Origin: Bromus sterilis
Lineage: Eukaryota; Streptophyta; Magnoliopsida; Poales; Poaceae
NCBI GenBank assembly: GCA_950022295.1
Contig: OX465600.1
Location: forward strand, 294,049,782 to 294,113,781
Direction of reading: 5' to 3'
DNA: 64,000 nucleotides
In this document: positions 1 to 11,231 of the stretch, one piece after another
How positions within the stretch are numbered: the stretch's first letter is position 1
Layout of the letters: the number at the start of each line of letters is the position of its first letter
The notes under the pieces: model-generated
The model's database searches: none
Seen by the model: only the letters and a program-made list of their open reading frames with translations
Told to the model about the DNA's origin: nothing
Position numbers and translations under genes: made by a program

Positions 1-1
1 T

Positions 2-40
2 TTGGCTGACGGTAAAACACTTTATTCTACCAACCGTTGA
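2..40 (+). CDS. C-terminal end of an unidentified coding exon, copy 1 (partial)
   Basis: Reading from base 2, the frame gives L-A-D-G-K-T-L-Y-S-T-N-R and then TGA at 38-40. It parallels the end of the second copy (F-A-E-G-K-A-I-H-D-S-S-I-P, stop at 355-357). Two copies ending in a similar peptide at the same relative position suggest the last codons of a protein-coding gene whose body lies upstream of the window. The family is not recognised. It could be a pseudogene fragment carried here by duplication. Confidence 0.35.
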   Translation: MADGKTLYSTNR

Positions 41-245
41 TGAAGCTTAAGCCAGTTGGATGAAGAAATTTTTCGTTCTTTAAAGACCCTCAGCTGCTCC
101 GCTACCTCATTCGTCATCCACCCGAGGTTGCTTGCTTCGTCATTTCTATTACTTCTTTCGGCAAAACCAAAACATGATGTTCTTATAATGCAGCTTTTAC
201 GTATGTTCTGTTGTCTCACTTATGTGTTTTTCCTTATTTTGCAAG

Positions 246-357
246 GAACACACTGAGAGGGGATCACAGGAAGCCAGAATTTTGGCACAATGATATAAAC
301 TTCATAGAAGGAAATTTTGCTGAAGGTAAAGCAATTCATGATTCCAGCATCCCATGA
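246..357 (+). CDS. Terminal coding exon of an unidentified gene, copy 2
   Basis: A pyrimidine-rich stretch ending in TTTTGCAAG (237-245) looks like a plant intron 3' end, with AG at 244-245. From 247 a frame runs 36 codons without a stop to TGA at 355-357, starting N-T-L-R-G-D-H-R-K-P and ending A-I-H-D-S-S-I-P. Its final 13 residues align with the end of copy 1 upstream. No start codon is expected, because this would be a last exon. The copies differ by substitutions that mostly keep the frame and the stop position. The protein family is not recognised, and a decayed duplicate is equally possible. Confidence 0.35.
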
Positions 358-616
358 AGTTTAAGCCACCAGGATGAAGAAATTTGCGTTCTCTAAAATC
401 TCTCAGGTGATCTGCTGCCTCTTTCCTCACCTCCTGTGGTTAATTATTTACATCCTCTGGCTCATACCTCCGCCTCGTCCGCATGTTGCAGGGTGGTGTT
501 ATGCCTGCAAATTGGTATAATACGATGATCTTTCCGTGAATTCCATTATGCCAGAGAGGTAGCAGAACAAAATTTGATAGTTGGGCTCAACAAAGGGCCG
601 GATGATACGTGTGAAT

Positions 617-854
617 ACTACTAGGAAAAACGCTACTAGTAGCGCTCGGTTTTAACCTACCAGTAGAGCGCGGTCCCGCGCTACTACTAGCACGCTACAG
701 CTAACTTTTAGCAATAGCGCTTGTTTTACCCGCACTACTATTAATTGTGATAGCAGTAGCGCCCTCTTGTACATGCGCTACTTTTAAGTAGCAGTAGTGC
801 CCCTCTTGTACATGCGCAACTACTATTAATTTCGAAACAAAATCTTGATCTCGT
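617..854. mobile_element. CACTA-like terminal fragment ('GCGCTACTACTAG' repeats)
   Basis: A degraded CACTA-like start (ACTACTAGGAAAAACGC, 618-634) is followed by alternating direct and inverted short repeats of the type 'AGTAGCGC' and 'GCGCTACT' down to about 850. Dense subterminal repeats next to a CACTA-type end are typical of grass CACTA elements. Only one end is seen and there is no transposase. The Tekay-like element at 1127 probably truncated or split it. Confidence 0.5.
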
Positions 855-1126
855 GTGTGTTATCAATGGCACTGTCCCTACATGCGTTCGATGCAGCAGT
901 GGAGCTCGTCCAGAGCTGTGATGGCGGCGTCCAGGGTACACGAGGCAGGAGAGGCGCTAGATGGCGGGGTCCCGAGCAGATTCAAGAGAGGGCGAGTTGA
1001 TCCATGGGCCGGCGAAGTCGATCTGGTCAGCAGCTCCATGGAAGCTTCGGGTGACGGTTGCTTCTTGCTTGTCTCCTGGGCATAAGAGAGAGAGAGAGAG
1101 AGAGAGAGTGAGTGAGAGAAACAGAG
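855..1126. other. GC-rich non-coding stretch, probably interior of the CACTA fragment
   Basis: I see no convincing gene here. Short open frames exist on both strands but show no recognisable domain. The stretch ends in an AG microsatellite and in 'CAGAG' (1122-1126), the likely left half of the target-site duplication of the element starting at 1127. The right half is not visible. Confidence 0.4.
1085..1108 (+). repeat. (AG)12 microsatellite
   Basis: Uninterrupted AG dinucleotide run, continuing imperfectly as GTGAGTGAGAG to 1119. Confidence 0.9.
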
Positions 1127-4100
1127 TGTCACAACCCAAGTTTAGGTATGTGCTAGGGTTCAAGTGCTCTTTGCATCATGTGAAAATTTCAAAAGAAATT
1201 CAAAAATGGGGAAAAGAAAAGCCCTAGAGAATTTAATTCAAAAGGCCAGATAAAAATTGCTTCCAAAAATTCCTCTGGTATTTTTGAAAAGTCTTATAAA
1301 TATGCATGATCACATATAAAGTGCAGTGGGTCCCACTGCATGCACCAAGATTTGTCAAAAAATCCAAATAGGGCTTGGAATTTAATTAAATACCCTATTT
1401 GATTTGAAATTCAAATTAATTGAATTTCAAAAATCTCCAAAACTTGGGAGTGGCTAGTTATATGTCACATAAGTCCAAATTAAAGTTTTGGGATTTTTAT
1501 AAAATGTTTTGGTATTTATTTATCAGAACAAACAAATGAAAGAAAAACAAAACAAAAAGAAAAATAGAAAAAGGAAACCGAGCCCACTTACCTGGGCCTC
1601 GGGCCCAACTAGTTTCCCCACAGCCCAGCCCACCTCCTCGCGTGTCGTCTTCCTCCCCGGATCCCGAAGCAGCTCGGTGGCGAGCTCACCGCCGCGCACG
1701 CCACCGAGGAGCTTCCAGGGGGCCCTCTTGTCCCTCAGGACGCCACGACGACGCCCAGAACGTTCCGCACCCCTCCCCCTTGCTCCTGGTCACCATCCAC
1801 CTCTCCCTCTCGCCGATTTCGTCACGGCCGAGAGTTCGCCGGAGCGCGCCACCATGACAGTCGTGGCCAACGGCCACCACTCGTCGCGTAAATCTGTCCA
1901 GGAGACTCCCCGACGTCGCCTTCGTCTTCACGCGCGAGTAATCGAGCCGGTGAGCTCCACAGACGCCTCGCCCTTCGTCGTCTTCATCGCCGGACCGCAC
2001 GAGCTCGCCGTCAAATACGTCGTCTCTGCGACTTCCCCGTCGTAGCCGTCAGCACCTTTGACACCAGGGTGAGCTCCTCACCTTTTTCCCCCAAAATCCC
2101 GCTCGAATCCGTGCCCGACTCGTGCTTCGCCATGTTCCAGTCCACGGCCGCCGCTGTCCCTCGTCGCCGGCAAGGCTCCGGCCACCCCTTTGCCCTCCCG
2201 TGTGCACCGTTGGATGCGGACGAGCACGGGGAGCCTTTTGGTGGCCTCTGCGTGCCCTCCCGTGACCAAACGCGAACTCCGGCGAGGGCACCGCCGCATC
2301 TGGTGACACCGGCGACGAGCCGGCGACGTGCCCCCGGTTAATTAACCTAATCACCCCCTAACCCCAACCTAAACAGCCACAAACAGGTGGGCCCTGCCCC
2401 CTTAACATTCTAGTTAATTTAATTAACCACAGGTTTAACCCCCAGAGAGACTGACCACAGGGCCCCACCTGTCAGCCCCCCTGTGACATCACCCCCACGT
2501 CACCATGATGCAATAAACAGAAAAACAAATTAAAAGAATTAGAAAAATCAGAGAAAAATCCAAAAAATTGGTTAAACTTTGAAAAATCATAGAAAATTCA
2601 TATTAACTCCAAATTAAACATATAATATATGAAAAATTATTAGAAAAATGCAAGGATTATGAATATGCAATTTTTTTTCATGTGTGACCATTTTAAAATG
2701 GGTGAACAGTAGCAAACATGCATATGGCTTAATTTGAATTTGAATTTGAAGTTTGAATTTGCAATTCAATTGCAATACACTTCAATTAACTTGAATCTTC
2801 AACACATCAGTGCTATTTACTTCATGTCACAACCTTAACATGTGCTTGTGCATTCTACTTTCGATGTTGCCCCCTTTGTTGATGATTGCTCCGGTGACAG
2901 ACGTTCCGAGACGGTGATCACCCCCGAAGAAGAAGACCACCGTTAAGACCCATGTATCGTCAGCAAGGCAAGCAAACCCCATTGATCATGTATATAAAAT
3001 CCCAATTCCCTCTCAGTTTCTCTTATGCATGTTTAGGAGATCACCTTGTATCGATTCTACCGCATAGTTCAACCCATATCCGATGCATGACCTATCATCT
3101 TGTCACAGTAGTTACTAAACCACAATCCTAGCTGACATAGGAATTGATTGATATCATGTGGACCCTGCAACTATTACTGCTCATTGCATGCTTAGAGTTT
3201 ACGATGAGGATGTTTTTGATGTGAGTCTGGATGATAGTGAACATGGTGTTGATGAAGGTGAAACTGTGTTGGTGAATCCACCCTAATACAAGGTGAACTA
3301 TGAGAGGCTGTGTAGGAGTACACAGTGGGTTGTCTCATTGAACACCGCCTTAAGACCGAGTTCTTTTATGGTAATCCGAGACAAAGAGTACAACCACACA
3401 TTGGGCTCACTGACCCCTCTCGACCTAGTAACTCACCCCGATCCAAGTCCAGGAGTCACACCTAGTTCGGGATTTCCATTCGGCATATGCATAGAAAGTT
3501 AAAGAAATGAAATGTGGCATTCATGGTAGGGCTTGTAGAACATGGCTTGTCAAGCGGAGAACCATCCGTCGAGGTGGACTTGTCAGTCGTGCCTACATGG
3601 TTTGAGTCCTGGCTGGAAGCTCGGCCGGAACTCCAGTTGGATTTGGAACTCAGACAGTTGACTCCTTGGACTAGAACGGAGCTGTGGGCGAAGTGTTGTG
3701 GTGAACATCCTCGCCGACACCCCTTGAATGGTGCCGAGACCTGGCGGTAACCGATGGTCATGTGTGTGTAGCGGTACACCCATGCAGGGTTAACAAAACT
3801 ATTCGAATAGCCGCGTCCGCGGTCATGGACTACTTGGAAAGCTGTGCCTGATTATTAGACAACTTGAATGGATACTTTTAAAAACTCGCAAGATAAGCGT
3901 GAGTGCTATGGTGTGCTTCCTCGTGGGGAAGTCGAGGAAGTAACCATAGTGGTGTATTTGTTGGAGACTTGGTAGTGGGCTCGTGTACGCTTCTTACCTC
4001 AAGTCTGGTACTCGTAGTACAGGACTAGCCAAGTCAAAGCTGGCACTTCTGCATGATGAAACCCCACCTGCCTTTACCTTGAAACTTGAGCATGAGTAGT

Positions 4101-4936
4101 ATAGTTCTGATGTAAGTCTTGCTGAGTACGACTTTGTACTCACGTTTTCTTATTCTATGTTTTAGATGAGAACCCGGACCCCGATGGAGACACCTTCGTA
4201 AAGCTCGACGTTGACCTTGGTAGTATAGTTCCAGACAGCAGTCTGGTCCCTCGTGGAAGGGCATGTATGTTTACAAGGCTTCTCTAAGCCATTTGTTAAA
4301 CTTGTCTGTACTCAGACCTAATTTGCTTCCATTGTATGATGTAATGTTGATCACAGAGATGTGATCTTTGTATACTCTATGTGTAAGTCAATAAAGAAGT
4401 ACTTTGTAGAGTTATGTGATGATACCTGCTATTCATACTAGACATGTGTGCTGTGTGTATGATTATAACATGCATGTCTTAGTATGGGTTTTCGAGACCT
4501 TAGTTGTGATCTGGCTGGCGGTCTTTTATACACCAAGTGGCCCTTAGATGTGTGCAGCTTGGGGCATCACGATGCGATTGCTCGTGACTCTGCACGTGCA
4601 CACTTTGTTGTATGATCGAGCCCGCCCTATACCCCGACTAAGTGATCGGGCTGGAGTCTGTTTATGTAAGGGTTATGATTCAATCGATAACATGGTTGAG
4701 GCGACTTGTCTATTAGTATGGGATTTCACCACCCATAATCATTTAGACTTGTGAGTGGGCAATGAGGACCCATCTCAGTTGATCATCCGGCCTGGATGGG
4801 ATGCCCCTCACGTACGATGCTTTCCGAGAGTGTTCTGTGCCTGGCCTTATCTGCTTAGACAAGTGGGTACGACTCTCGGCTCTCCATGTGATTGAGTTGT
4901 GACTGGAATTACATACGCATATGCCGGGTCCCGACA
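1127..4936 (+). repeat. 5' LTR of the Tekay-like element (about 3.8 kb)
   Basis: It begins TGTCACAACCC at 1127, and the same sequence restarts at 9895 as the 3' LTR (with TG mutated to TT). It ends in CCGACA at 4936, four bases before the primer-binding site. It has an AT-rich left part, a GC-rich block (about 1570-2340) and a long unique right part. Promoter and polyadenylation positions were not pinned down. A 178-codon open frame (1509-2045) is present in both LTR copies but is probably fortuitous. Confidence 0.85.
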
Positions 4937-4940
4937 GACT

Positions 4941-4952
4941 CGGTATCAGAGC
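4941..4952 (+). other. Primer-binding site (initiator tRNA-Met type)
   Basis: CGGTATCAGAGC matches the usual plant gypsy site TGGTATCAGAGC (complement of the tRNA-iMet 3' end) except for its first base. It lies four bases after the LTR end. Confidence 0.8.
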
Positions 4953-5407
4953 AGGACTGTCGGTAGGCTTATCAAAACCTTGGTCGAAGTCGAGTCTAGC
5001 ATTCTATAGTTATATAGTTACTTGGGTATAAAGGGAACAACGTAAGGCTTCTTTTTCTCCTTACCCTCGTCGATCTGAGTTCTGAGTCACCTCATCTTTT
5101 CTGCGGGAAGATAGGACTAGGCTCATCTATGTCTTACTAGAAAATCTCGTTGATTGATTCCTTGTAGCCGTAGGATTGTTGTGGTCGTCCACAGTCTCCG
5201 TATTTTGAGTTCCTTGAAGAAGTTCTGTCCAATCTCTTCAAGGTTGTTTCATTTTCCATCCCGGTGTACCCGTTATGCTGCCCAATTTATTCTGTGTTTC
5301 TTGGAATCCTTGCCTTTGCATTATAATCTTTTCCGTCTTCATCATGTCCTTCTTGTCTTTGATTCCATCGTAAAACCTATTCTGATTGTTGATTTTTATC
5401 ACACAGG

Positions 5408-6540
5408 ATGTCAGGTGGAACTCGTAGTGCTGTTCTTCGGAATCGAGATCGTGATTGGAATCGAACTGATGATGAACCTCCACCACCGCCTTCTGCAGCG
5501 GAAATCATGATGGAAGCTGAACGGAATCGACGTGATGAAACACACCTTCTGGAGCTCATCGAGCAGAATACCGCTCGGCAGCGCAATGTGGTTGTGAGCA
5601 TTCAGGACTTCATCCTCCTAAGCCACCGGTATTCCGCCATTCTTCTGAGCCCCTTGAAGCTGATGATTGGCTCCGTTCCATCGAGCGTAAGCTTGACACG
5701 GCACATGTTTCTCCCAATGATCGAGTTATATTCGCGGCATACTTTCTGGAAGGTGCTGCTGCTGAATGGTGGGAGAACTATGTTGCGATGCAGCCTGATG
5801 GTTACCTAGTGACTTGGAAGGAGTTCTGTGTTGCCTTCCGAGGGTACCACATTCTGGATGAGATGACGGAAAGGAAGAAGAAAGAGTTTTGCAATCTTAC
5901 TAAGGGAGATAGGTCCATCCACGAGTATATGACCGAGTTCAACCATCTTGGTCGTTATGCCCAAGAGGAGATATCCACTGATGCCAGGAAGCAAGCAAGG
6001 TTCCGCAAGGGACTTAGCCCTGTTATTCGCCATGATCTCAATCTTCATGAGTTTGTCAACTTTGAGGATTTAGTCAATAGATCCTTCCGATCTGAGTATG
6101 GCAATGAGGGGTTCGAAGAGTCCCGCAAGCATGCTCGTGAGTTTGCTCCATCTTCTAGTTCGGCCCCTCAGAAACGCCGGATTTGGATTCCAACTAGTGC
6201 CATTCCTTCACACCTTTTTGCAAGGCCATCCTACATGGTGCCTCAACCTCCTCCACCAAACATGAATCCCAACAGTTATGGTAGTGAGCCTGCCATCCTT
6301 GCTCCAACCCCTGACACCAGAGTTTGCTACAAGTGTGGTCATCCTGGCCACATCGCACGGAAATGTTCATTGTCGGTGAAAGTTGATCCTCGTCCAAGAC
6401 ATGATGCCACCCCACCCAAGTCTTCCAAAGATAAGTCTTCACAGAAATCCACCTCCAACTCCTTGCAAGCAAAGTCCTTAGCCACTGTTAGTGGTTGTGT
6501 GAACCAAATATCAGTTGAGGAAGCTATTGATACTTCTGAC
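5408..6540 (+). pseudogene. Tekay-like gag (capsid/nucleocapsid), frameshifted
   Basis: ATG at 5408 opens a gag with an acidic, charged N-terminus. The frame is lost near 5620-5626, where one base appears to be missing: downstream codons resume in another frame and read through E-P-L-E-A-D-D-W-L, W-W-E-N and W-K-E-F, typical of plant chromovirus capsid. A nucleocapsid zinc knuckle CYKCGHPGHIARKC (CX2CX4HX4C) lies at 6325-6366. Gag packages element RNA into virus-like particles in the cytoplasm. The frameshift would prevent a full-length product from this copy. Confidence 0.85.
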
Positions 6541-8300
6541 GTCATCCTTTGTACGCTCCCAGTCAATCTTGTTCCCGCCTCCGTTCTTTTCGATCCAGGA
6601 GCTTCTCATTCATTCATGTCGGAGAGTTATGCACTTCGTCATGAGTTCCCCTTTGAAGAAATGTTTTCTCCAATGATCATTAAAACTCCTGGTTCCAAGT
6701 GGCAAACTAATAGGGTAAGCCATGGCAATCAAATTGCAATTGAGGGTTTAGTATTCCTTGCTTCTCTTATAGCCCTCAAGTCTTCAGACATTGATGTCAT
6801 CCTAGGAATGGATTGGTTATCAAGGAAGAATGTTTTCCTTGATTGTAAAGCCAAATCGGTTAAACTCACCTATCGTTCAGGCCAGACAATTGACTACACA
6901 TCACCCAGCTCTAGAACCCAGATGCATACTTTGAATGTGCTTCCCCTTCCTGACCTTGAAGATATTCCGGTGGTTCGTGACTTCCCGGATGTCTTTCCTG
7001 AAGAACTGCCAGGAATGCCTCCTGACAGATGTGTAGAATTCATTGTAGATCTTGCCCCAGGAACCGCCCCAATTTCTAGACGCCCATACGAAATGGCCCC
7101 ACGTGAGTTAGCTGAGCTAAAAATCCAACTTGAAGCTTTGTTGGCAAAAGGCTTCATCCGCCCTAGCTCATCGCCATGGGGTTGCCCCGTTCTGTTCGTA
7201 ACGAAGAAAGATGGAACAGAAAGGATGTGCGTAGACTATCGCCCGCTAAATCTAGCGACGATAAAGAACAAGTACGCACTGCCCAGGATCAATGATCTTT
7301 ATGATCAACTTGCTGGAACCTCTGTCTTCTCCAAGATGGATTTGAGATTAGGCTATCATCAAATCAAGATCCGAAACGAGGACGTTCCTAAGACGGCTTT
7401 CACTACTCGTTATGGTCTTTACGAGTTCACCGTCATGTCCTTCGATTTAACCAATGCCCCTACTACTTTTTCACGCATGATGAACTCGATCTTCATGGAG
7501 TATTTGGACAAGTTCGTCGTGGTTTACCTCGATGACATACTTATATACTCGAAGAACGAAGGAGAACATGTCGAGCATCTTAGGCTGGTATTGATGAAAC
7601 TTAGAGAGCATCGCCTGCATGCTAAATTCTACAAGTGTGAATTTTGGCTACCAGAAGTGACCTACTTAGGCCACGTGATTTCTGCAAAAGGCATTGCTGT
7701 CAATCCCGAGAGAGTTCAACCGTCCTTGACTGGACTCCACCTGAATCGGTTAAGCAAGTTAGGAGTTTTCTTGGCCTAGCCAGCTATTGTCGCCGCTTCG
7801 TCGAGAACTTTTCTAAAGTTGCAAAGCCTCTGACTGAACTCCTCAAGAAAGATAAGAAATTCGAATGGACCCCCAAGTGCGAGGAAAGCTTTCAAGAGCT
7901 GAAAAGAAGATTGATTTCTGCACCCGTACTTGCGCCTCCAGACACCAAAAAGGATTTCGAGATCTTTTGTGATGCTTCGCGGCAAGGGTTAGGATGCATA
8001 CTTATGCAAGATAGACATGTGGTAGCTTATGCTTCACGCCAGTTGCGTCCACATGAAGAGAACTATCCTACCCATGATCTTGAACTCGCTGCCGTAGTTC
8101 ATGCCCTGACAACTTGGCGACATTACCTCCTTGGTAATCGTTGTGAGATCTATTCCGACCACCAAAGCCTCAAATAAATTTTCGCCCAGCCAGATCTTAA
8201 TCTCAGGCAAAGACGCTGGATAGAGTTGATAAAAGATTATGACTTAGGAATTTCTTATACCCTAGGCAAAGCCAATGTCATGGCTGATGCACTAAGTCGT
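6541..8300 (+). pseudogene. Tekay-like protease, reverse transcriptase and RNase H, disrupted
   Basis: The protease motif at 6592-6600 reads D-P-G where D-S-G or D-T-G is normal, so the catalytic triplet is altered. Reverse transcriptase follows, with the YLDD active site at 7525-7536. Just before it, the usual F-G-L-T-N-A-P reads F-D-L-T-N-A-P. A one-base deletion near 7720-7728 shifts the frame. RNase H continues in the new frame (FCDASRQGLGC) until a TAA at 8175-8177, after which the same frame resumes through G-K-A-N-V-M-A-D-A-L-S-R. These enzymes copy element RNA into DNA; none could be made whole from this copy. Confidence 0.9.
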
Positions 8301-9900
8301 AAGTCGTATTGTAACAACCTCATGTTACAACAGTATCAACCACTTCTTCATGAGGAATTTCGAAAGCTCAACCTCGAGATTGTTCCTCGTGGATCTCTTT
8401 TCAACTTGGTGGCGAAACCAACACTTGAGGATCAAATCATAGTTTCCCAAAGGCGTGCACGAGGTGTTCGTCGGATCAAGGACAACATTGCTAGCGGAGT
8501 TGCTAAATGTTTCTCCACGGATAGTAAAGGAACGGTATTCTTTGAAAATCGTTTTGTAGTACATAAGAATAGGGATCTACGGCAACTCATCCTCAAAGAA
8601 GCCCATGATACACCCCTCTCAATTCATCCCGGTAGCACAAAAATGTACCGAGATCTACGCCAGAAATTTTGGTGGACTAGGATGAAGAGAGACATTTCTT
8701 GATTTTTTGTTGAATGTGATGTTTGTCGTCGCATTAAGGCAGAACACCAAAGACCTGCTGGTACACTTCAACCTTTGCCTATTCCTGAGTGGAAATGGGA
8801 CAAAGTCGGTATGGACTTCATCACCGGCTTCCCAAAAACCCAGAAAGGAAATGATGCCATCTTCGTTGTCATTGACCGACTTTCCAAAGTTTCTCACTTC
8901 CTTCCAGTACGTGATTCTATAACTGCTAGTTAGTTAGCGGACTTGTATGTCTCTAGAATTGTGTCTCTTCACGGTGTTCCTTTGGAAATCAATTCTGATC
9001 GAGGTAGCCTTTTCACCTCTAGATTCTGGGGAAGCTTTCAGAATGCTATGGGAACTCATCTCTCCTTTAGTACAGCTTTCCATCCTCAGTCTAGCGGTCA
9101 AGTTGAAAGGGTTAACCAAATTCTTGAAGACATGCTCAGAGCTTGTGTTATCTCATTCGGAAAGAATTGGGAGAAATCTCTTCCATTTGCCGAATTTGCT
9201 TATAACAACAGTTTCCAATCTAGTCTGAACATGGCTCCTTTTGAACTCCTTTATGGACGACGATGTCGAACACCCTTGAACTGGTCAGAAACCGGTGAAA
9301 GACAATTCTTTGGACCGGATATGATCAAGGAAGCAGAAGAGCAAGTTCACATTGTTCGTGATCGATTGAAAGCCGCCCAGTCTCGTCAGAAAAGATACTA
9401 TGATCGTCATCATAGGCAAGAAAGCTACAATCTGGATGAGAAGGCTTACCTTCGGGTTACTCCTCTGAAGGGAACCCAATGCTTCGGTATCAAAGGCAAG
9501 TTGGCCCCATGTTACATCGGACCTTTCCGCATTCTTGCTAAACGTGGAGAAGTTGCCTACCAACTTGAACTACCCCCGCACCTTTTCCGAGTACATGATG
9601 TATTCCATGTGTCACAACTCAGGCGTTGCTTCAAGGACCCCATCCGCGAAGTCGACATCGAAACGCTTGATCTCCAAGATGACCTTTCTTATCGAGAGTA
9701 CCCTGTTCGTATTCTTGATTCAGCAGAGCGTGCCACTCGTCGTCAGAAGATCAGGTTTCTGAAAGTGCAATGGTCACATCACTCCGAGAAAGAAGCAACG
9801 TGGGAAAGGGAAGACCGCCTCCGTGCTGAGTACCCCTCCTTCCTCCCGACGACTTCTGAATCTCGGGACGAGATTCTTTTGAGTGGGGGCGAGTTTTCAC
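8301..9900 (+). pseudogene. Tekay-like integrase with C-terminal chromodomain, two stops
   Basis: The HHCC zinc-binding region (near 8600-8760) is interrupted by TGA at 8700-8702. The DDE core follows, with another stop (TAG) at 8931-8933. Later core motifs are intact: N-S-D-R-G-S-L-F-T-S near 8995-9025 and G-Q-V-E-R-V-N-Q. The C-terminus (about 9702-9842) contains a chromodomain-like segment ending W-S-H-H-S-E-K-E-A-T-W-E, the part thought to direct chromovirus integration to particular chromatin. The frame then runs without a stop through the polypurine tract and about 28 codons into the 3' LTR, to a TGA at 9978-9980. Confidence 0.88.
9881..9893 (+). other. Polypurine tract of the Tekay-like element
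   Basis: GAGTGGGGGCGAG directly precedes the 3' LTR, the expected plus-strand primer position for an LTR element. Confidence 0.75.
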
Positions 9901-11231
9901 AACCCAAGTTTAGGTATGTGCTAGGGTTCAAGTGCTCTTTGCATCATGTGAAAATTTCAAAAGAAATTCAAAAATGGTGAAAAGAAAAGCCCTAGAGAAT
10001 TTATTTCAAAAGGCCACATAAAAATTGCTTCCAAAAATTCCTCTGGTATTTTTGAAAAGTCTTATAAATATGCATGATCACATATAAAGTGAAGTGGGTC
10101 CCACTACATGCACCAAGATTTGTCAAAAATTCCAAATAGGGCTTGGAAATTAATTAAATACCCTATTTGATTTGAAATTCAAATTAATTGAATTTCAAAA
10201 ATCTCCAAAACTTGGGAGTGGCTAGTTATATGTCACATAAGTCCAAATTAAAGTTTTGGGATTTTTATAAAATGTTTTGGTATTTATTTATCAGAACAAA
10301 CAAATGAAAGAAAAACAAAACAGAAAGAAAAATAGAAAAAGGAAACCGAGCCCACTTACCTGGGCCTCGGGCCCAACTAGTTTCCCCGCAGCCCAGCCCA
10401 CCTCCTCGCGTGTCGTCTTCCTCCTCGGCGCCCGAAGCAGCTCGGTGGCGAGCTCACCGCCGCGCACGCCACCGAGGAGCTTTCAGGGGCCCATCTTCTC
10501 CCCCAGGACGCCACAACGACGCCCAGAACATTCCGCACCCCACCCCCTTGCTCCTGGTCACCATCCACCTCTCCCTCTCGCCGATTTCGTCACGGCCGAG
10601 AGCTCGCCGGAGCGCGCCACCGTGACAGTCGTGGCCAACGTCCACCACTCGTCGCGTAAATCTATCCAGGAGACTCCCCGACGTCGCCTTCGTTTTCACG
10701 TGCGAGTAATCGAGCCGGTGAGCTCCACAGACGCCGCACCCTTCTTCGTCTTCATCGCCGGACCGCACGAGCTCGCAGTCAAATACGTCATCTCCGCGAC
10801 CTCCCCGCCGTAGATGTCAGCACCTTTGACACCAGGGTGAGCTCCTCACCTTTTCCCCCCAAAATCCTGCTCGAATCCGTGCCCGACTCGTGGTTCTCCA
10901 TGTTCCAGTCCACGGCCGCTGCTGTCCCTCGTCGCAGGCGAGGCTCCGGCCACCCCTTTTCCCTCCCGTGTGCACCGTTGGATGTGGACGAGCACGGGGA
11001 GCCTTTTGGTGGCCTCTGCGTGCCCTCCCGTGACCAAACGCGAACTCCGGCGAGGGCACCGCCGCGTCTGGTGACACCGGCGACGAGCCGGCGACGTGCC
11101 CCCGGTTAATTAACCTAATCACACCCTAACCCTACCCTAAACAGCCACAGACAGGTGGGCCCTGCCCCCTTAACATTTTAGTTAATTTAATTAACGACGG
11201 GTTTAACCCCCAAAGAGACTGACCACAGGGC
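9895..11231 (+). repeat. 3' LTR of the Tekay-like element, truncated by a CACTA insertion
   Basis: It aligns from its first base with 1127-2463 of the 5' LTR. The match stops abruptly after GGC (11229-11231), where CACTACTAG begins. In the 5' LTR the sequence continues CCCACCTGTC. The remaining LTR is not found later in the window, so it was deleted or lies beyond a rearrangement. Confidence 0.85.

Larger units (their letters stand above)
1..560 (+). repeat. Degenerate tandem duplication, unit about 305 bp
   Basis: Two diverged copies of the same stretch lie head to tail. The first starts at the window edge and the second near 313-320. Shared landmarks are the end of a short reading frame (stop at 38-40 and again at 355-357), followed by 'AAGCTTAAGCC' versus 'AAGTTTAAGCC', then 'GGATGAAGAAATTT' in both, then a CTCAG-containing stretch and a C-rich 'CCTCA' stretch. 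The copies are clearly related but far from identical, so the duplication is old. I see no gene in 358-616, which reads like 3' untranslated or intergenic sequence. Confidence 0.6.
1127..11231 (+). mobile_element. Tekay/Del-like Ty3-gypsy chromovirus, 3' LTR truncated
   Basis: The order is 5' LTR, primer-binding site, gag, protease, reverse transcriptase, RNase H, integrase, chromodomain, polypurine tract and 3' LTR. Integrase after RNase H defines Ty3/gypsy. The chromodomain and very long LTRs (3.8 kb) fit the Tekay (Del) clade. The coding region has at least two frameshifts and three in-frame stops, so this copy is inactive. The first 430 or so bases of the two LTRs differ at about nine positions by hand count, so insertion was fairly recent in evolutionary terms. 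The 3' LTR stops at 11231 where a CACTA end begins. The missing 2.5 kb of LTR was not found elsewhere in the window. Confidence 0.85.

Noticed and set aside
1509..2045. 178-codon open frame present in both LTRs of the Tekay-like element (also 10277-10813)
   Set aside because: The two copies differ at about 20 residues although the LTRs are only a few percent apart, so nearly every change alters an amino acid. That is not the pattern of a protein under selection. The frame lies in a GC-rich block where long open frames arise by chance.
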